The notes under the pieces: model-generated
Told to the model about the DNA's origin: nothing
Databases searched by the model: none
Seen by the model: only the letters and a program-made list of their open reading frames with translations
DNA from: UMGS621 sp964468815
Lineage (GTDB): Bacteria; Bacillota; Clostridia; Christensenellales; Borkfalkiaceae
Reading direction: 5' to 3'
Assembly: GCA_964468815.1 (NCBI GenBank)
Contig: CAYXWN010000001.1
Span: forward strand, 49,400 to 113,399
Length of the DNA stretch: 64,000 bases
Shown here: piece by piece, positions 9,278 to 16,564 of the stretch
How positions within the stretch are numbered: position 1 is the first letter of the stretch
Layout of the letters: each line of letters starts with the position of its first letter
Made by a program: the position numbers and the translations under genes

Positions 9278-9607
9278 ATGGAATACGAATTGATTATAAC
9301 AATCGTTAATCGCGGATTTAATGAAATCGTAATGGATGCGGCACGTGCGGTCGGGGCGCGCGGCGGCACGATTATCAATGCGCGTGGCGCAGGCGCTCAT
9401 GAAGCGGAAAAATTGTTCGGGATTTCCGTTCAACCGGAAAAAGAGTTGGTTTTGATTCTTGCCGAAAAAGAAGGAAAGGCTGAAATTATGTCGGCAATTA
9501 TTAAGGCTGCGGGCTTAAATACCGTCGGACAAGGCTTATGTTTTTCCATAGCGGTTGAGGATGTTTTGGGCGTTGCTCTTCTAAACGCTCTGCAACAAGA
9601 AGAATAA
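9278..9607 (+). CDS. PII-like signalling protein B
   Basis: A second PII-like protein of 109 residues, nine bases after the first and preceded by a strong AAGGAGG. Its pattern is the same: an N-terminal strand-helix (MEYELIITIVNRGFNEIVMDAARAVGA, split here only for reference), a short loop GTIINARGAGAHEAEKLFG, and a C-terminal GQGLCFSIAVEDVLG. The two copies are clearly divergent, so this looks like an old duplication that has specialised, perhaps forming heterotrimers. It is the last gene before a bidirectional terminator. Family membership is recognised from the fold pattern; the role as regulator of the adjacent DUF1538 membrane protein is an inference from operon structure. Confidence 0.78.
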   Translation: MEYELIITIVNRGFNEIVMDAARAVGARGGTIINARGAGAHEAEKLFGISVQPEKELVLILAEKEGKAEIMSAIIKAAGLNTVGQGLCFSIAVEDVLGVALLNALQQEE

Positions 9608-9640
9608 GACAACTTTCAAATTGGACGTTTTGTTTTGTGA

Positions 9641-9676
9641 AAAAGAGGCTGTGCTTTTACGCGCATAGCCTCTTTT
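9641..9676. terminator. Bidirectional intrinsic terminator
   Basis: Arms AAAAGAGGCTGTGC and GCATAGCCTCTTTT pair over 14 positions with one G-U wobble, and T/A runs flank both sides. It separates the + strand PII-like genes from glnN on the minus strand and can end both transcripts. Confidence 0.85.
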
Positions 9677-9701
9677 GTGTCTTATAAAAGAATTTATTAA
9701 A

Positions 9702-11777
9702 TTAGAGATAATAAAGTAAATCGCCGTAGTCGGGGAACGGCCAATATTTTTTGGCAGTCAATAATTCCGCTTCGTCTACGCATTTTCTAAGTTTTTCCAT
9801 GGCAGGAAGAATGGAATCCTTATAATTCTTCGCGCAATCAAATCCGCTGAGTTTTTCCGCTTTTGCAATTGCTTTTTCAAGCGATTCCGTTTTGGTTGTG
9901 ATTTCGGAATACAATGCGGCTAGTTTGGTGAGTGTTTCGGTATTCGATTTTATTTCCAACTGTTTTAACTTATAGGCTGTTTCCGATAATTCGCCTAAAT
10001 AGTTATTAATCGCAGGGAGAATTGATTTTTTTACCATATCGATTGCGGTTAAAGCCTCGATGTGAATAATTTTAGAGTAGTTTTCCAAGAAAATTTCTTT
10101 ACGGGATTGCAATTCCGTTTCGGTAAAGATTCCGTGTTTTCCAAAAACCTCAACGTTTTTCTTGTCGGTCAAATGGGGAAGTGCGTCAACCGTGGTTCTC
10201 AGATTCATTAAGCCGCGCTTTTCCGCCTCGACGCTCCATTCGTCCGAATAGTTATTGCCGTTAAAAATAATTCTTTTATGGTTTTTGAACGTTTCCTTTA
10301 TGATATCTTTAACGCAAGAGGAAAGATCGTCTGTGTGCTCTAAACGGTCGGCGAACAGGCTTAATTCTTCTGCGATAATCGTATTGAGAACGGTATTGAT
10401 ATCCGCAATGGACTGAGAAGATCCGGGCATACGGAACTCAAATTTGTTCCCGGTAAAGGCGAACGGAGAGGTCCGATTGCGGTCCGTACTGTCTTGCGGT
10501 AAACGAGGGAGCACGTGAACGCCGATTTCTACAACGCATTTTGCGCGTTTAGAATAATTTCGATCTTCTTCGATTGCGTTGAGAATACCGGTGAGTTCGT
10601 CCCCGAGGAACATGGAAACGATTGCCGGAGGAGCTTCGTTTGCACCCAATCTGTGGTCATTTCCGGGGCTTGCGACCGTAATGCGCAGTAAATCTTGATA
10701 TTCGTCAACCGCTTTGATGACAGCGGAGAGAAAAAGAAGAAATTGTGCGTTATCGTACGGTGTTTCGCCGGGTTCGAGTAAGTTAACGCCGGTATCCGTT
10801 GAAAGCGACCAATTGTTGTGTTTTCCGCTTCCGTTAACGCGTTCAAACGGTTTTTCATGCAAAAGACATTTTAATCCGTGCTTGCTTGCTATGTTTTTCA
10901 TCAACTCCATGGTTAGTTGATTGTGATCGGTCGCAATATTCGTGCTGGAAAAGATGGGGGCGAGTTCGTGCTGACTGGGTGCGGCTTCGTTGTGCTTTGT
11001 TTTTGCAAGAACGCCGAGTTTCCATAATTCTTCGTCAAGTTCTTTCATGTATGCAACAACTCTGGGTTTAATTGCACCGAAATAGTGGTCTTCCAATTCT
11101 TGCCCTTTCGGTGCGCGAGCGCCGAATAACGTTCTGCCCGTAAATACCAAATCGGGGCGTTTTGCGTAATCTGCCAAATCGACTAAAAAATATTCTTGCT
11201 CTGCACCGACGGTAGAAATAACTTTCTGAACGTCCGTTTTGCCGAATAATTTCAAAATACGCAATGCTTCCGAGCTGATTGCTTCCATACTGCGAAGTAA
11301 GGGGGTTTTCTTGTCCAACGCTTCTCCGTTATAACTGCAAAAAGCCGTCGGAATACAGAGAATATCGTCTTTGATAAAAGCATAAGAGGTTGGATCCCAC
11401 GCCGTGTATCCGCGCGCCTCAAACGTCGAACGAAGTCCGCCGGACGGAAAACTAGATGCGTCAGGTTCTCCCTTGATTAATTCCTTTCCGCTAAATTCCA
11501 TGATTACGCCGCCGTCGGACGTGGGGGAGATAAACGAATCATGTTTTTCTGCCGTAATACCGGTCATGGGTTGAAACCAATGCGTAAAGTGTGTAACGCC
11601 GTGCTCAATCGCCCAATCTTTCATAGCGTTGGCAACGGCATTCGCGACTTCGATGTCCAGTGCTTTGTTGTCTGCGATACATCTTTTCAGCAAATTGTAA
11701 ATGTCTTTCGGTAAGCGTTGCTTCATAATGCGATCGTTAAATACAAGACTGCCGAACAAAGTGGGAAGTTCCTTCAT
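9702..11777 (-). CDS. glnN: Glutamine synthetase type III
   Basis: Large-form glutamine synthetase (GS III) that makes glutamine from glutamate, ammonia and ATP. At 691 residues it matches the GSIII family (about 700) and not GS I (about 440). GSIII hallmarks are visible: the N-terminal MKELPTLFGSLVFND, THFTHWFQPMTG, then TAEKHDSF and the FSGKELIKGEPDASSFPSGG segment. Later blocks include EQEYFLVD, HNEAAPSQHELAP, GSGKHNNWSLSTDTG and NDHRLGANEAPPAI. The start ATG is preceded by CAGGAG. It has a 150-base leader with a strong promoter and an intrinsic terminator, described separately, so expression is probably set by antitermination. It converges on the PII-like genes. Confidence 0.96.
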   Translation of the reverse strand: MKELPTLFGSLVFNDRIMKQRLPKDIYNLLKRCIADNKALDIEVANAVANAMKDWAIEHGVTHFTHWFQPMTGITAEKHDSFISPTSDGGVIMEFSGKELIKGEPDASSFPSGGLRSTFEARGYTAWDPTSYAFIKDDILCIPTAFCSYNGEALDKKTPLLRSMEAISSEALRILKLFGKTDVQKVISTVGAEQEYFLVDLADYAKRPDLVFTGRTLFGARAPKGQELEDHYFGAIKPRVVAYMKELDEELWKLGVLAKTKHNEAAPSQHELAPIFSSTNIATDHNQLTMELMKNIASKHGLKCLLHEKPFERVNGSGKHNNWSLSTDTGVNLLEPGETPYDNAQFLLFLSAVIKAVDEYQDLLRITVASPGNDHRLGANEAPPAIVSMFLGDELTGILNAIEEDRNYSKRAKCVVEIGVHVLPRLPQDSTDRNRTSPFAFTGNKFEFRMPGSSQSIADINTVLNTIIAEELSLFADRLEHTDDLSSCVKDIIKETFKNHKRIIFNGNNYSDEWSVEAEKRGLMNLRTTVDALPHLTDKKNVEVFGKHGIFTETELQSRKEIFLENYSKIIHIEALTAIDMVKKSILPAINNYLGELSETAYKLKQLEIKSNTETLTKLAALYSEITTKTESLEKAIAKAEKLSGFDCAKNYKDSILPAMEKLRKCVDEAELLTAKKYWPFPDYGDLLYYL

Positions 11778-11878
11778 GTTTTTTCTCCTGTTGATAGTAT
11801 TTGAACGAAAAAATTCGCTTTGGAATCTTTTCGCGGTAAGCGTGCACTATTAATATAAATAGAACCTTGGTGTAAGGT

Positions 11879-11915
11879 AAAAAAGAAAAAGCGTTACGGA
11901 AAAAACCGCAGCGCC
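11879..11915 (-). terminator. Leader terminator upstream of glnN
   Basis: Read on the minus strand, arm GGCGCTGCGG (11915-11906), loop of six T, arm CCGTAACGCT (11899-11890), then T-rich TTTTTCTTTTTT. The ten-pair stem has one mismatch and two wobbles. It lies about 12 bases after the predicted transcript start and some 100 bases before the glnN ATG, so it would stop most transcripts before the gene unless it is prevented from forming. Confidence 0.8.
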
Positions 11916-11922
11916 TTTGCTG
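11909..11922 (-). promoter_or_regulatory. Six-base-loop hairpin, candidate ANTAR target (glnN leader)
   Basis: On the minus strand CAGC, loop AAAGGC, GCTG: four pairs closing a six-base loop with A at position 1 and G at position 4, the signature known for ANTAR-protein RNA targets. Its loop 3' half and 3' arm are the 5' arm of the leader terminator, so the two structures exclude each other. Known targets contain two such hairpins; I can find only this one here. Confidence 0.5.
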
Positions 11923-11933
11923 TCTTTTATAAA

Positions 11934-11962
11934 ATTATAACAAACGGCGTTTTTTTTGTCAA
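11934..11962 (-). promoter_or_regulatory. Promoter of glnN
   Basis: On the minus strand a perfect -35 TTGACA (11962-11957) and a perfect -10 TATAAT (11939-11934) with 17 bases between them. Predicted transcription start is near 11927, which puts the candidate antitermination hairpin about five bases from the RNA 5' end. Confidence 0.85.
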
Positions 11963-12005
11963 ATCATTTTTAAGTGTTTTTTGAGAGAAAATTTTCATTA
12001 TTTTA

Positions 12006-12034
12006 TTGACAGAGAAATAAAAATGTGATAGGAT
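12006..12034 (+). promoter_or_regulatory. Promoter of the GS-like/ANTAR operon
   Basis: TTGACA at 12006-12011, 17 bases, then TAGGAT at 12029-12034. Predicted start is near 12041. It is divergent from the glnN promoter, with about 45 bases between the two -35 boxes. Confidence 0.75.
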
Positions 12035-12044
12035 TAAAAAATAA

Positions 12045-12090
12045 AAGGACAAGGGGGTTCTTCTCAAAAGACGTAGTCGTTTGGGAGAAC
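12045..12090 (+). promoter_or_regulatory. Candidate RNA switch in GS-like leader
   Basis: Two mutually exclusive hairpins. First, AAGGAC (12045-12050), loop AAGGGG (12051-12056), GTTCTT (12057-12062): six pairs with a six-base loop having A1 and G4. Second, GTTCTTCTCAAA (12057-12068) pairing with TTTGGGAGAAC (12080-12090), followed by TCTCTTTCCCGTTTT. They share GTTCTT. This matches the antiterminator/terminator layout of ANTAR-regulated leaders and the layout of the neighbouring glnN leader. The U-tract is interrupted, so terminator strength is uncertain. Confidence 0.45.
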
Positions 12091-12124
12091 TCTCTTTCCC
12101 GTTTTATCGGAGTGGAGGTGTAAA

Positions 12125-13372
12125 ATGAAGTATTCGATTTCCGACGTTGTGGAGTTTATTCAAGAGAATGACGTAAAGTTTGTTCGACTTGTATTTTGCG
12201 ATTTATTCGGCAGAATTAAAAATATTACCGTAATGGCGGATTGTATTGAGGAAGTTTGCAAAAACGGTAAAGTATTTACTCCGACCGGAATTGACGGATT
12301 TGGGACGGAAGATCTTTTATTGTTCCCTGATCTCGACACGATGAACGTTTTGCCGTGGCGACCGCAACAAGGGAGAGTAATTCGATTTATCTGTTCGGTC
12401 AAAACGAAAGACGGACAATGCTTTGGCGGAGACGGAAGAGCGGCGTTAAAGCGCGTGCTTGATGAAGCTTCCGAGGAAGGATACCGATTGAAAGTCGGAA
12501 CGGAATCCGAATTTTATTTGTTTTGCACGGATGAAAAAGGCGATCCTACTTATCGTCCTCACGATAACGGGGGGTATTTGGATATGGCACCTCTCGATAA
12601 GGGGGAGAATATTCGCCGCGAAATTTGTTACAATTTAGAGGCGATGGGAATTCGTCCTACGGCATCTCACCATGAGCGCGGAAGAGGGCAACATGAGATT
12701 GTCTTTGAAGAAAGCGACGCGTTAGAATCGTGTGATAATTTCATTTTTTTCAAATCTGCGGTAAAGGTCATAGCCGGATTGAACGGATTGTACGCTTCTT
12801 TTATGCCGAAGCCCTTATTAAACGAAGAGGGGAACGGAATGAATATCACCGTTGATCTATGGAAAGACGGAAAAAATCTTTTCGGGGAATCCATAGCCCA
12901 AAAGACGTCTCTTTTTGATGCGTTTTCGGCAGGCGTGCTGTCTGAATTAAAAGGAATTACGGCATTTCTCAATACTACCGTTAATTCATACGAGCGTTTA
13001 GGGCAGTTTGACGCGCCCGAAAGAATCGGTATGTCCGAAGTCTTATCCGATTGTGCTACGCGGATCGTGCAGGGTGTTGGCGGCGTGAAATTGGAGGTTC
13101 GTTCGCCGGATGCTCTTTTGAACCCCTATTTTGCGCTTGCGTTGTTGATTCGTGCAGGGCTAAACGGGATAAAGGAAAAAAAAGAGCAACCTTCTTTGAA
13201 TGAAAAATTACCGATTACGTTATCGGAAGCGTTAGAGGCGGCTCGCGCCAGCGAAGTAGTAAAGGCGGTTGTCCCTTGTTTAGAAACGTATTTTTCGATT
13301 CAAGAGAAAGTAATTGCCGAGGCTGTAAGAAACGTTGGGGCGTATAGAGAAAAACTTTTTTATCTGGTTTAA
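12125..13372 (+). CDS. Divergent glutamine synthetase type I-like protein
   Basis: A 415-residue GS-I family protein, about 30 residues shorter than typical GlnA. Recognisable blocks are VRLVFCDLFGRIKNI, GTESEFYLF (around 125-133), the GRGQHEIVFEE segment, NSYERLGQFDAPER and LEVRSPDALLNPYFALA. Two catalytic blocks are altered. The usual GSGMH that supplies a Mn2+-binding His reads GNGMN (around residue 240), and the NRS segment that carries an ATP-contacting Arg reads SDC. Normal GS activity is therefore doubtful; a changed substrate or a sensor role is possible. It starts with a good GGAGGTG, shares an operon with the ANTAR gene five bases downstream, and is divergent from glnN. Confidence 0.85.
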   Translation: MKYSISDVVEFIQENDVKFVRLVFCDLFGRIKNITVMADCIEEVCKNGKVFTPTGIDGFGTEDLLLFPDLDTMNVLPWRPQQGRVIRFICSVKTKDGQCFGGDGRAALKRVLDEASEEGYRLKVGTESEFYLFCTDEKGDPTYRPHDNGGYLDMAPLDKGENIRREICYNLEAMGIRPTASHHERGRGQHEIVFEESDALESCDNFIFFKSAVKVIAGLNGLYASFMPKPLLNEEGNGMNITVDLWKDGKNLFGESIAQKTSLFDAFSAGVLSELKGITAFLNTTVNSYERLGQFDAPERIGMSEVLSDCATRIVQGVGGVKLEVRSPDALLNPYFALALLIRAGLNGIKEKKEQPSLNEKLPITLSEALEAARASEVVKAVVPCLETYFSIQEKVIAEAVRNVGAYREKLFYLV

Positions 13373-13377
13373 TCGGT

Positions 13378-13944
13378 ATGGAAAGTGTGTTGTTAGCGGT
13401 GTCTTCCGAGCAGAATGCTGTTGCAATCGGAAAGATCATTGCAAAATACGGCGTTCACGATATCGTTTTTGTGTCGAGCGGTATGGAAGCGCGCAGGAAA
13501 TTGCTTGAACGCGCGTTTGATTTGTTGGTGGTGAACGCGCCTCTTTCCGACGAGTACGGAGAAGCCTTAGCGCGAGACGTATCGGTAGGGTATCGGACGC
13601 AGGTTTTGTTGTTAGTGCGTGAAAATGTGGGGGAAATTGCTTATAAAATGGAGCAGTGCGGCGTTTTTACGCTTGAACGCCCGATCAATCATATCGTTTT
13701 TTTTAACGTGTTAAAAATGATTAATGCGTCGCATTATAAACTCGTGCAGGTATATGAGGAACGAGAATGTTTAAAGAGTCGATTGGAAGATATGCGACTA
13801 ATCGGTTTGGCAAAATGCCTTTTAATCGAAAAACTTTATTATACGGAAGAGTTCGCACACAAGCAGATAGAAAAAATTGCAATGAACGAGCGAAAAAGCA
13901 AAGTGCAAGTTGCTCGTGAAATAATAGAGAAATATCGTTCTTAG
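13378..13944 (+). CDS. ANTAR-domain RNA-binding antiterminator with pseudo-receiver
   Basis: A 188-residue protein. Residues 1-120 resemble a response-regulator receiver (VLLAVSSEQNAVAIGKIIAK, ending KMEQCGVFTLERPI). The phosphoacceptor position reads DLLVVNAPL, with Asn where Asp is needed, and the conserved Lys-Pro reads Arg-Pro, so phosphorylation control appears lost. Residues about 128-186 form an ANTAR domain (RLEDMRLIGLAKCLLIEKL, TEEFAHKQIEKIAMNERKS, VQVAREIIEKY). ANTAR domains bind hexaloop RNA hairpins and prevent terminator formation, as in NasR and EutV. It lies five bases after the GS-like gene; the leaders of that gene and of glnN hold candidate targets. Signal input may come by contact with the GS-like protein (inference). 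Confidence 0.88.
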   Translation: MESVLLAVSSEQNAVAIGKIIAKYGVHDIVFVSSGMEARRKLLERAFDLLVVNAPLSDEYGEALARDVSVGYRTQVLLLVRENVGEIAYKMEQCGVFTLERPINHIVFFNVLKMINASHYKLVQVYEERECLKSRLEDMRLIGLAKCLLIEKLYYTEEFAHKQIEKIAMNERKSKVQVAREIIEKYRS

Positions 13945-13954
13945 GAGTGAACAA

Positions 13955-15547
13955 ATGACAAAGTATATTTTTGTAACGGGCGGCGTGGTGTCCGGTTTGG
14001 GGAAGGGGATTACCGCGGCTAGTCTTGGGCGACTTTTGAAAGCGCGCGGATTAAAGGTCGCTGCGCAGAAGTTAGATCCTTATATCAATATTGATCCGGG
14101 TACAATGAGTCCTTATGAACACGGAGAAGTTTTCGTAACGGAAGACGGTGCAGAAACAGATCTTGATCTCGGTCATTACGAGCGTTTTATTGATGAAGAT
14201 CTCAATAAGTTTTCCAATTTGACCACAGGGAAGGTCTATTGGAACGTTTTGAATAAAGAACGTAACGGAGATTATCTCGGAAAAACCGTTCAAGTGATTC
14301 CGCACGTAACCAACGAGATTAAGTCTTTTATTTATAACGTTGGAAAAAATACGGGTGCGGACGTTGTAATTACGGAAATCGGGGGGACAATCGGCGATAT
14401 CGAAAGTCAACCGTTTTTGGAAGCGATTCGACAAGTTGCGTGGGAAGTCGGGCGAGAAAACTGTCTTTATATGCATGTAACGCTTGTTCCTTATATTTCC
14501 GGTTCTTGTGAGTTCAAGAGCAAACCGACGCAACATTCGGTTAAAGAAATGCAGGGCTTGGGGATTCATCCCGATCTTATTATTGCTCGCGTCGATGCGC
14601 CTATGCCGCAGGATGTTAAGAGAAAAATCGCATATTTTTGTAATGTGAAAGAGGATTGCGTGATTGATAATATTACGGTTCCTTCTTTATACGAAGCCCC
14701 GTTAATGTTAGAAAACAGCAATCTTTCAGAGATTGTTTGTCGAGAATTGGGAATCCGTGCGCAAGAGGCGGATATGAAAGAATGGATTGAAATGGTCGAT
14801 CGTATTCATCATCGGGAATTACGCGTCACGATCGGAATCGTCGGGAAATACGTGCGTTTACACGATGCGTATCTCTCTGTTGCTGAATCCTTAATGCACG
14901 CAGGCTTTGAAAATAATGCGGTTGTTGAGATCGTTTGGATCGATAGCGAAACGATCACGGAGCAAACTGCGGACGATTTGCTTGGAAAGTTAGACGGTAT
15001 TCTTGTCCCCGGCGGATTCGGAAATCGCGGGATCGAGGGGAAAATTCAAACTGCAAAATATGCAAGAGAGCACGGTATTCCTTATTTGGGAATCTGTTTG
15101 GGAATGCAGATAGCCGTGATTGAATTTGCTCGCAACGTACTGCATTTGCCTTGCGCGAATTCAAAAGAGTTCGATGAGGGGAGTCCCGATTGCGTTATCG
15201 ACTTAATGCCCGATCAATTCGGCGTGCAGATGGGTGGGACGATGCGTTTAGGCGCTTATCCTTGCGCGGTGAAGAGCGGAACGCTTTTGGATCGCGCTTA
15301 CGGTTTACCTTTGATTCAAGAGCGCCATCGTCATCGGTTTGAGTTTAATAACGTCTATCGTGAATCGTTTGAAAAGGGTGGCATGGTCTTTTCCGGATTA
15401 TCTCCGGACGGAAAATTAGTGGAAGCAATTGAAATTCCCGCACATCGTTTTTACGTCGGGGTGCAGTATCATCCGGAATTTAAATCGCGCCCGAATCGCG
15501 CGCATCCACTTTTCCGCGAATTTGTAAAAGCGTCGTTAAAACACTAA
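13955..15547 (+). CDS. pyrG: CTP synthase
   Basis: Makes CTP from UTP, glutamine and ATP, the last step of pyrimidine nucleotide synthesis. The 530-residue protein has the N-terminal amidoligase domain (FVTGGVVSGLGKGITAASLG, KLDPYINIDPGTMSPYEHGE) and a C-terminal class I glutamine amidotransferase domain from about residue 290. Catalytic Cys is in YLGICLGMQIAV and the His/Glu pair in GVQYHPEFKSRP. It follows the ANTAR gene by ten bases with AGGAGTG ahead of the ATG, so it may be read from the GS-like promoter. That would couple a glutamine consumer to nitrogen control. A terminator follows. Confidence 0.97.
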   Translation: MTKYIFVTGGVVSGLGKGITAASLGRLLKARGLKVAAQKLDPYINIDPGTMSPYEHGEVFVTEDGAETDLDLGHYERFIDEDLNKFSNLTTGKVYWNVLNKERNGDYLGKTVQVIPHVTNEIKSFIYNVGKNTGADVVITEIGGTIGDIESQPFLEAIRQVAWEVGRENCLYMHVTLVPYISGSCEFKSKPTQHSVKEMQGLGIHPDLIIARVDAPMPQDVKRKIAYFCNVKEDCVIDNITVPSLYEAPLMLENSNLSEIVCRELGIRAQEADMKEWIEMVDRIHHRELRVTIGIVGKYVRLHDAYLSVAESLMHAGFENNAVVEIVWIDSETITEQTADDLLGKLDGILVPGGFGNRGIEGKIQTAKYAREHGIPYLGICLGMQIAVIEFARNVLHLPCANSKEFDEGSPDCVIDLMPDQFGVQMGGTMRLGAYPCAVKSGTLLDRAYGLPLIQERHRHRFEFNNVYRESFEKGGMVFSGLSPDGKLVEAIEIPAHRFYVGVQYHPEFKSRPNRAHPLFREFVKASLKH

Positions 15548-15593
15548 AAAAAACAAATCTTTTTAACTGTTTTTATGTCTGATAAAATATAGC

Positions 15594-15633
15594 AAAAAGA
15601 GTACGGAACGGGAAGAGAGTCCGTGCTCTTTTT
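15594..15633. terminator. Bidirectional intrinsic terminator
   Basis: Arms AAAAAGAGTACGGA (15594-15607) and TCCGTGCTCTTTTT (15620-15633) pair over 14 positions with one wobble. It ends pyrG on the + strand and the dnaD-dnaI-like transcript on the minus strand. Confidence 0.85.
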
Positions 15634-15645
15634 CTATATAAAAAC

Positions 15646-16563
15646 TTATTTGATTAGACGCAAATCCAAAGAGGGAAATTGAAGTGCCACGCCGATTCTT
15701 TTATCCATTAAGCGACTGTAAAAGCGATCTCCATAGCGAGTTAAAATTTCTTGCGGATCAAGGTTTGTCGTAATAATCGTATGTCTTTGCGCCGCGATTC
15801 GTTCGGATAAAACGGATAGCAAATATTCTTTGGTTACGTTTCGGTATATTTGCTCTGTTCCGAGATCGTCAATGACGAGCAGATCGCATTCGATAACGGG
15901 GTCGAGCGAGGGGCGAGATTCGTTAAAATCGGTATGGTGCTTTAACAAAAGTTGATTAAGAGCAAATGAGGAAATCACAATAACGGAAAAACCCTTGTTT
16001 GCAATTTCTTTCGCAGTCATTTCGGCAATATAGTTTTTTCAACCTCCGGTTGCTCCCGTGAACAACAAATTCCGTTTGGTTACGTTTGGAAATTGATGGC
16101 AAAACTGCTTCATTTTTTCATGCGTTTGTTGTAATTTGGGTTCTTTTTCCAGTGTATCTTCACGAAAAGACGGGAGTGCTTGAACGGGAATTCCGATATT
16201 TTGTTTTTCCGATTCGAGTAATCGTTTTTTGAAACACGTACAATATTCCGTTCCGACAATCCCGGTATCGTGGCATATATCGCACGAATAACGGGGGGTG
16301 AGATCGTTCGGAGTCATGCCGATTTTTTTCAAGGCAGAGGTTAGGCGATCGGATAATTTCCGTATCCGTTCGGCAATATCTTCAAATTCTTTTTCGGTAT
16401 GGTCATAAAGCGCATATTCCGATTCTGTTTCTTTCAGTGCGCGATAAACGGCTGCGACAGATTCGTCTTGTAGGGCGCGCCGCAAGTTGCTCGATGCAAC
16501 GGATTCTGCTTTTTCTCTGCTTGCTTGTAATTGCTGTTCGATTTTGTAAAGATTAGATGGCAT
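15646..16563 (-). pseudogene. DnaI/DnaC-like helicase loader with in-frame stop
   Basis: Reading through one stop gives 305 residues, close to B. subtilis DnaI (311). The N-terminal part has a coiled region and a Cys cluster (CDICHDTGIVGTEYCTCF); the C-terminal AAA+ part keeps Walker B DLLVIDDLG, sensor 1 HTIITTNLD and the RLMDKR arginines. Codon 175 (16041-16039) is TGA, exactly where the last Gly of Walker A belongs: codons read G-A-T-G-G-stop-K-N instead of GATGGGKT. Both halves are in the same frame, so this is not a frameshift. TGA is used as a normal stop by asnS, sbcD and rpiB here. The rest of the gene looks intact, so this is a very recent mutation, a sequencing error or a split gene. 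ATG at 16563 follows the dnaD-like stop by one base. Confidence 0.85.
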
Positions 16564-16564
16564 A

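Noticed and set aside
9278..9607. PII-like protein B as duplicated copy from recent transfer.
   Set aside because: The two PII-like proteins are very divergent and base composition is like the neighbours, so it is an old duplication at most.
13945..13955. CTP-sensing leader before pyrG.
   Set aside because: The gap is only ten bases; there is no room for the G-rich leader and terminator known from Bacillus.
16033..16039. A AAA AAC slippery heptamer after the loader-gene stop on the minus strand.
   Set aside because: Both halves of the loader are in the same frame, and the heptamer follows the stop codon, so programmed -1 frameshifting cannot rescue it.
16039..16041. Recoded TGA (Trp, Gly or Sec) in the loader gene.
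   Set aside because: asnS, sbcD, rpiB, galU and DUF951 end on TGA as a normal stop, and no selenocysteine element is visible.
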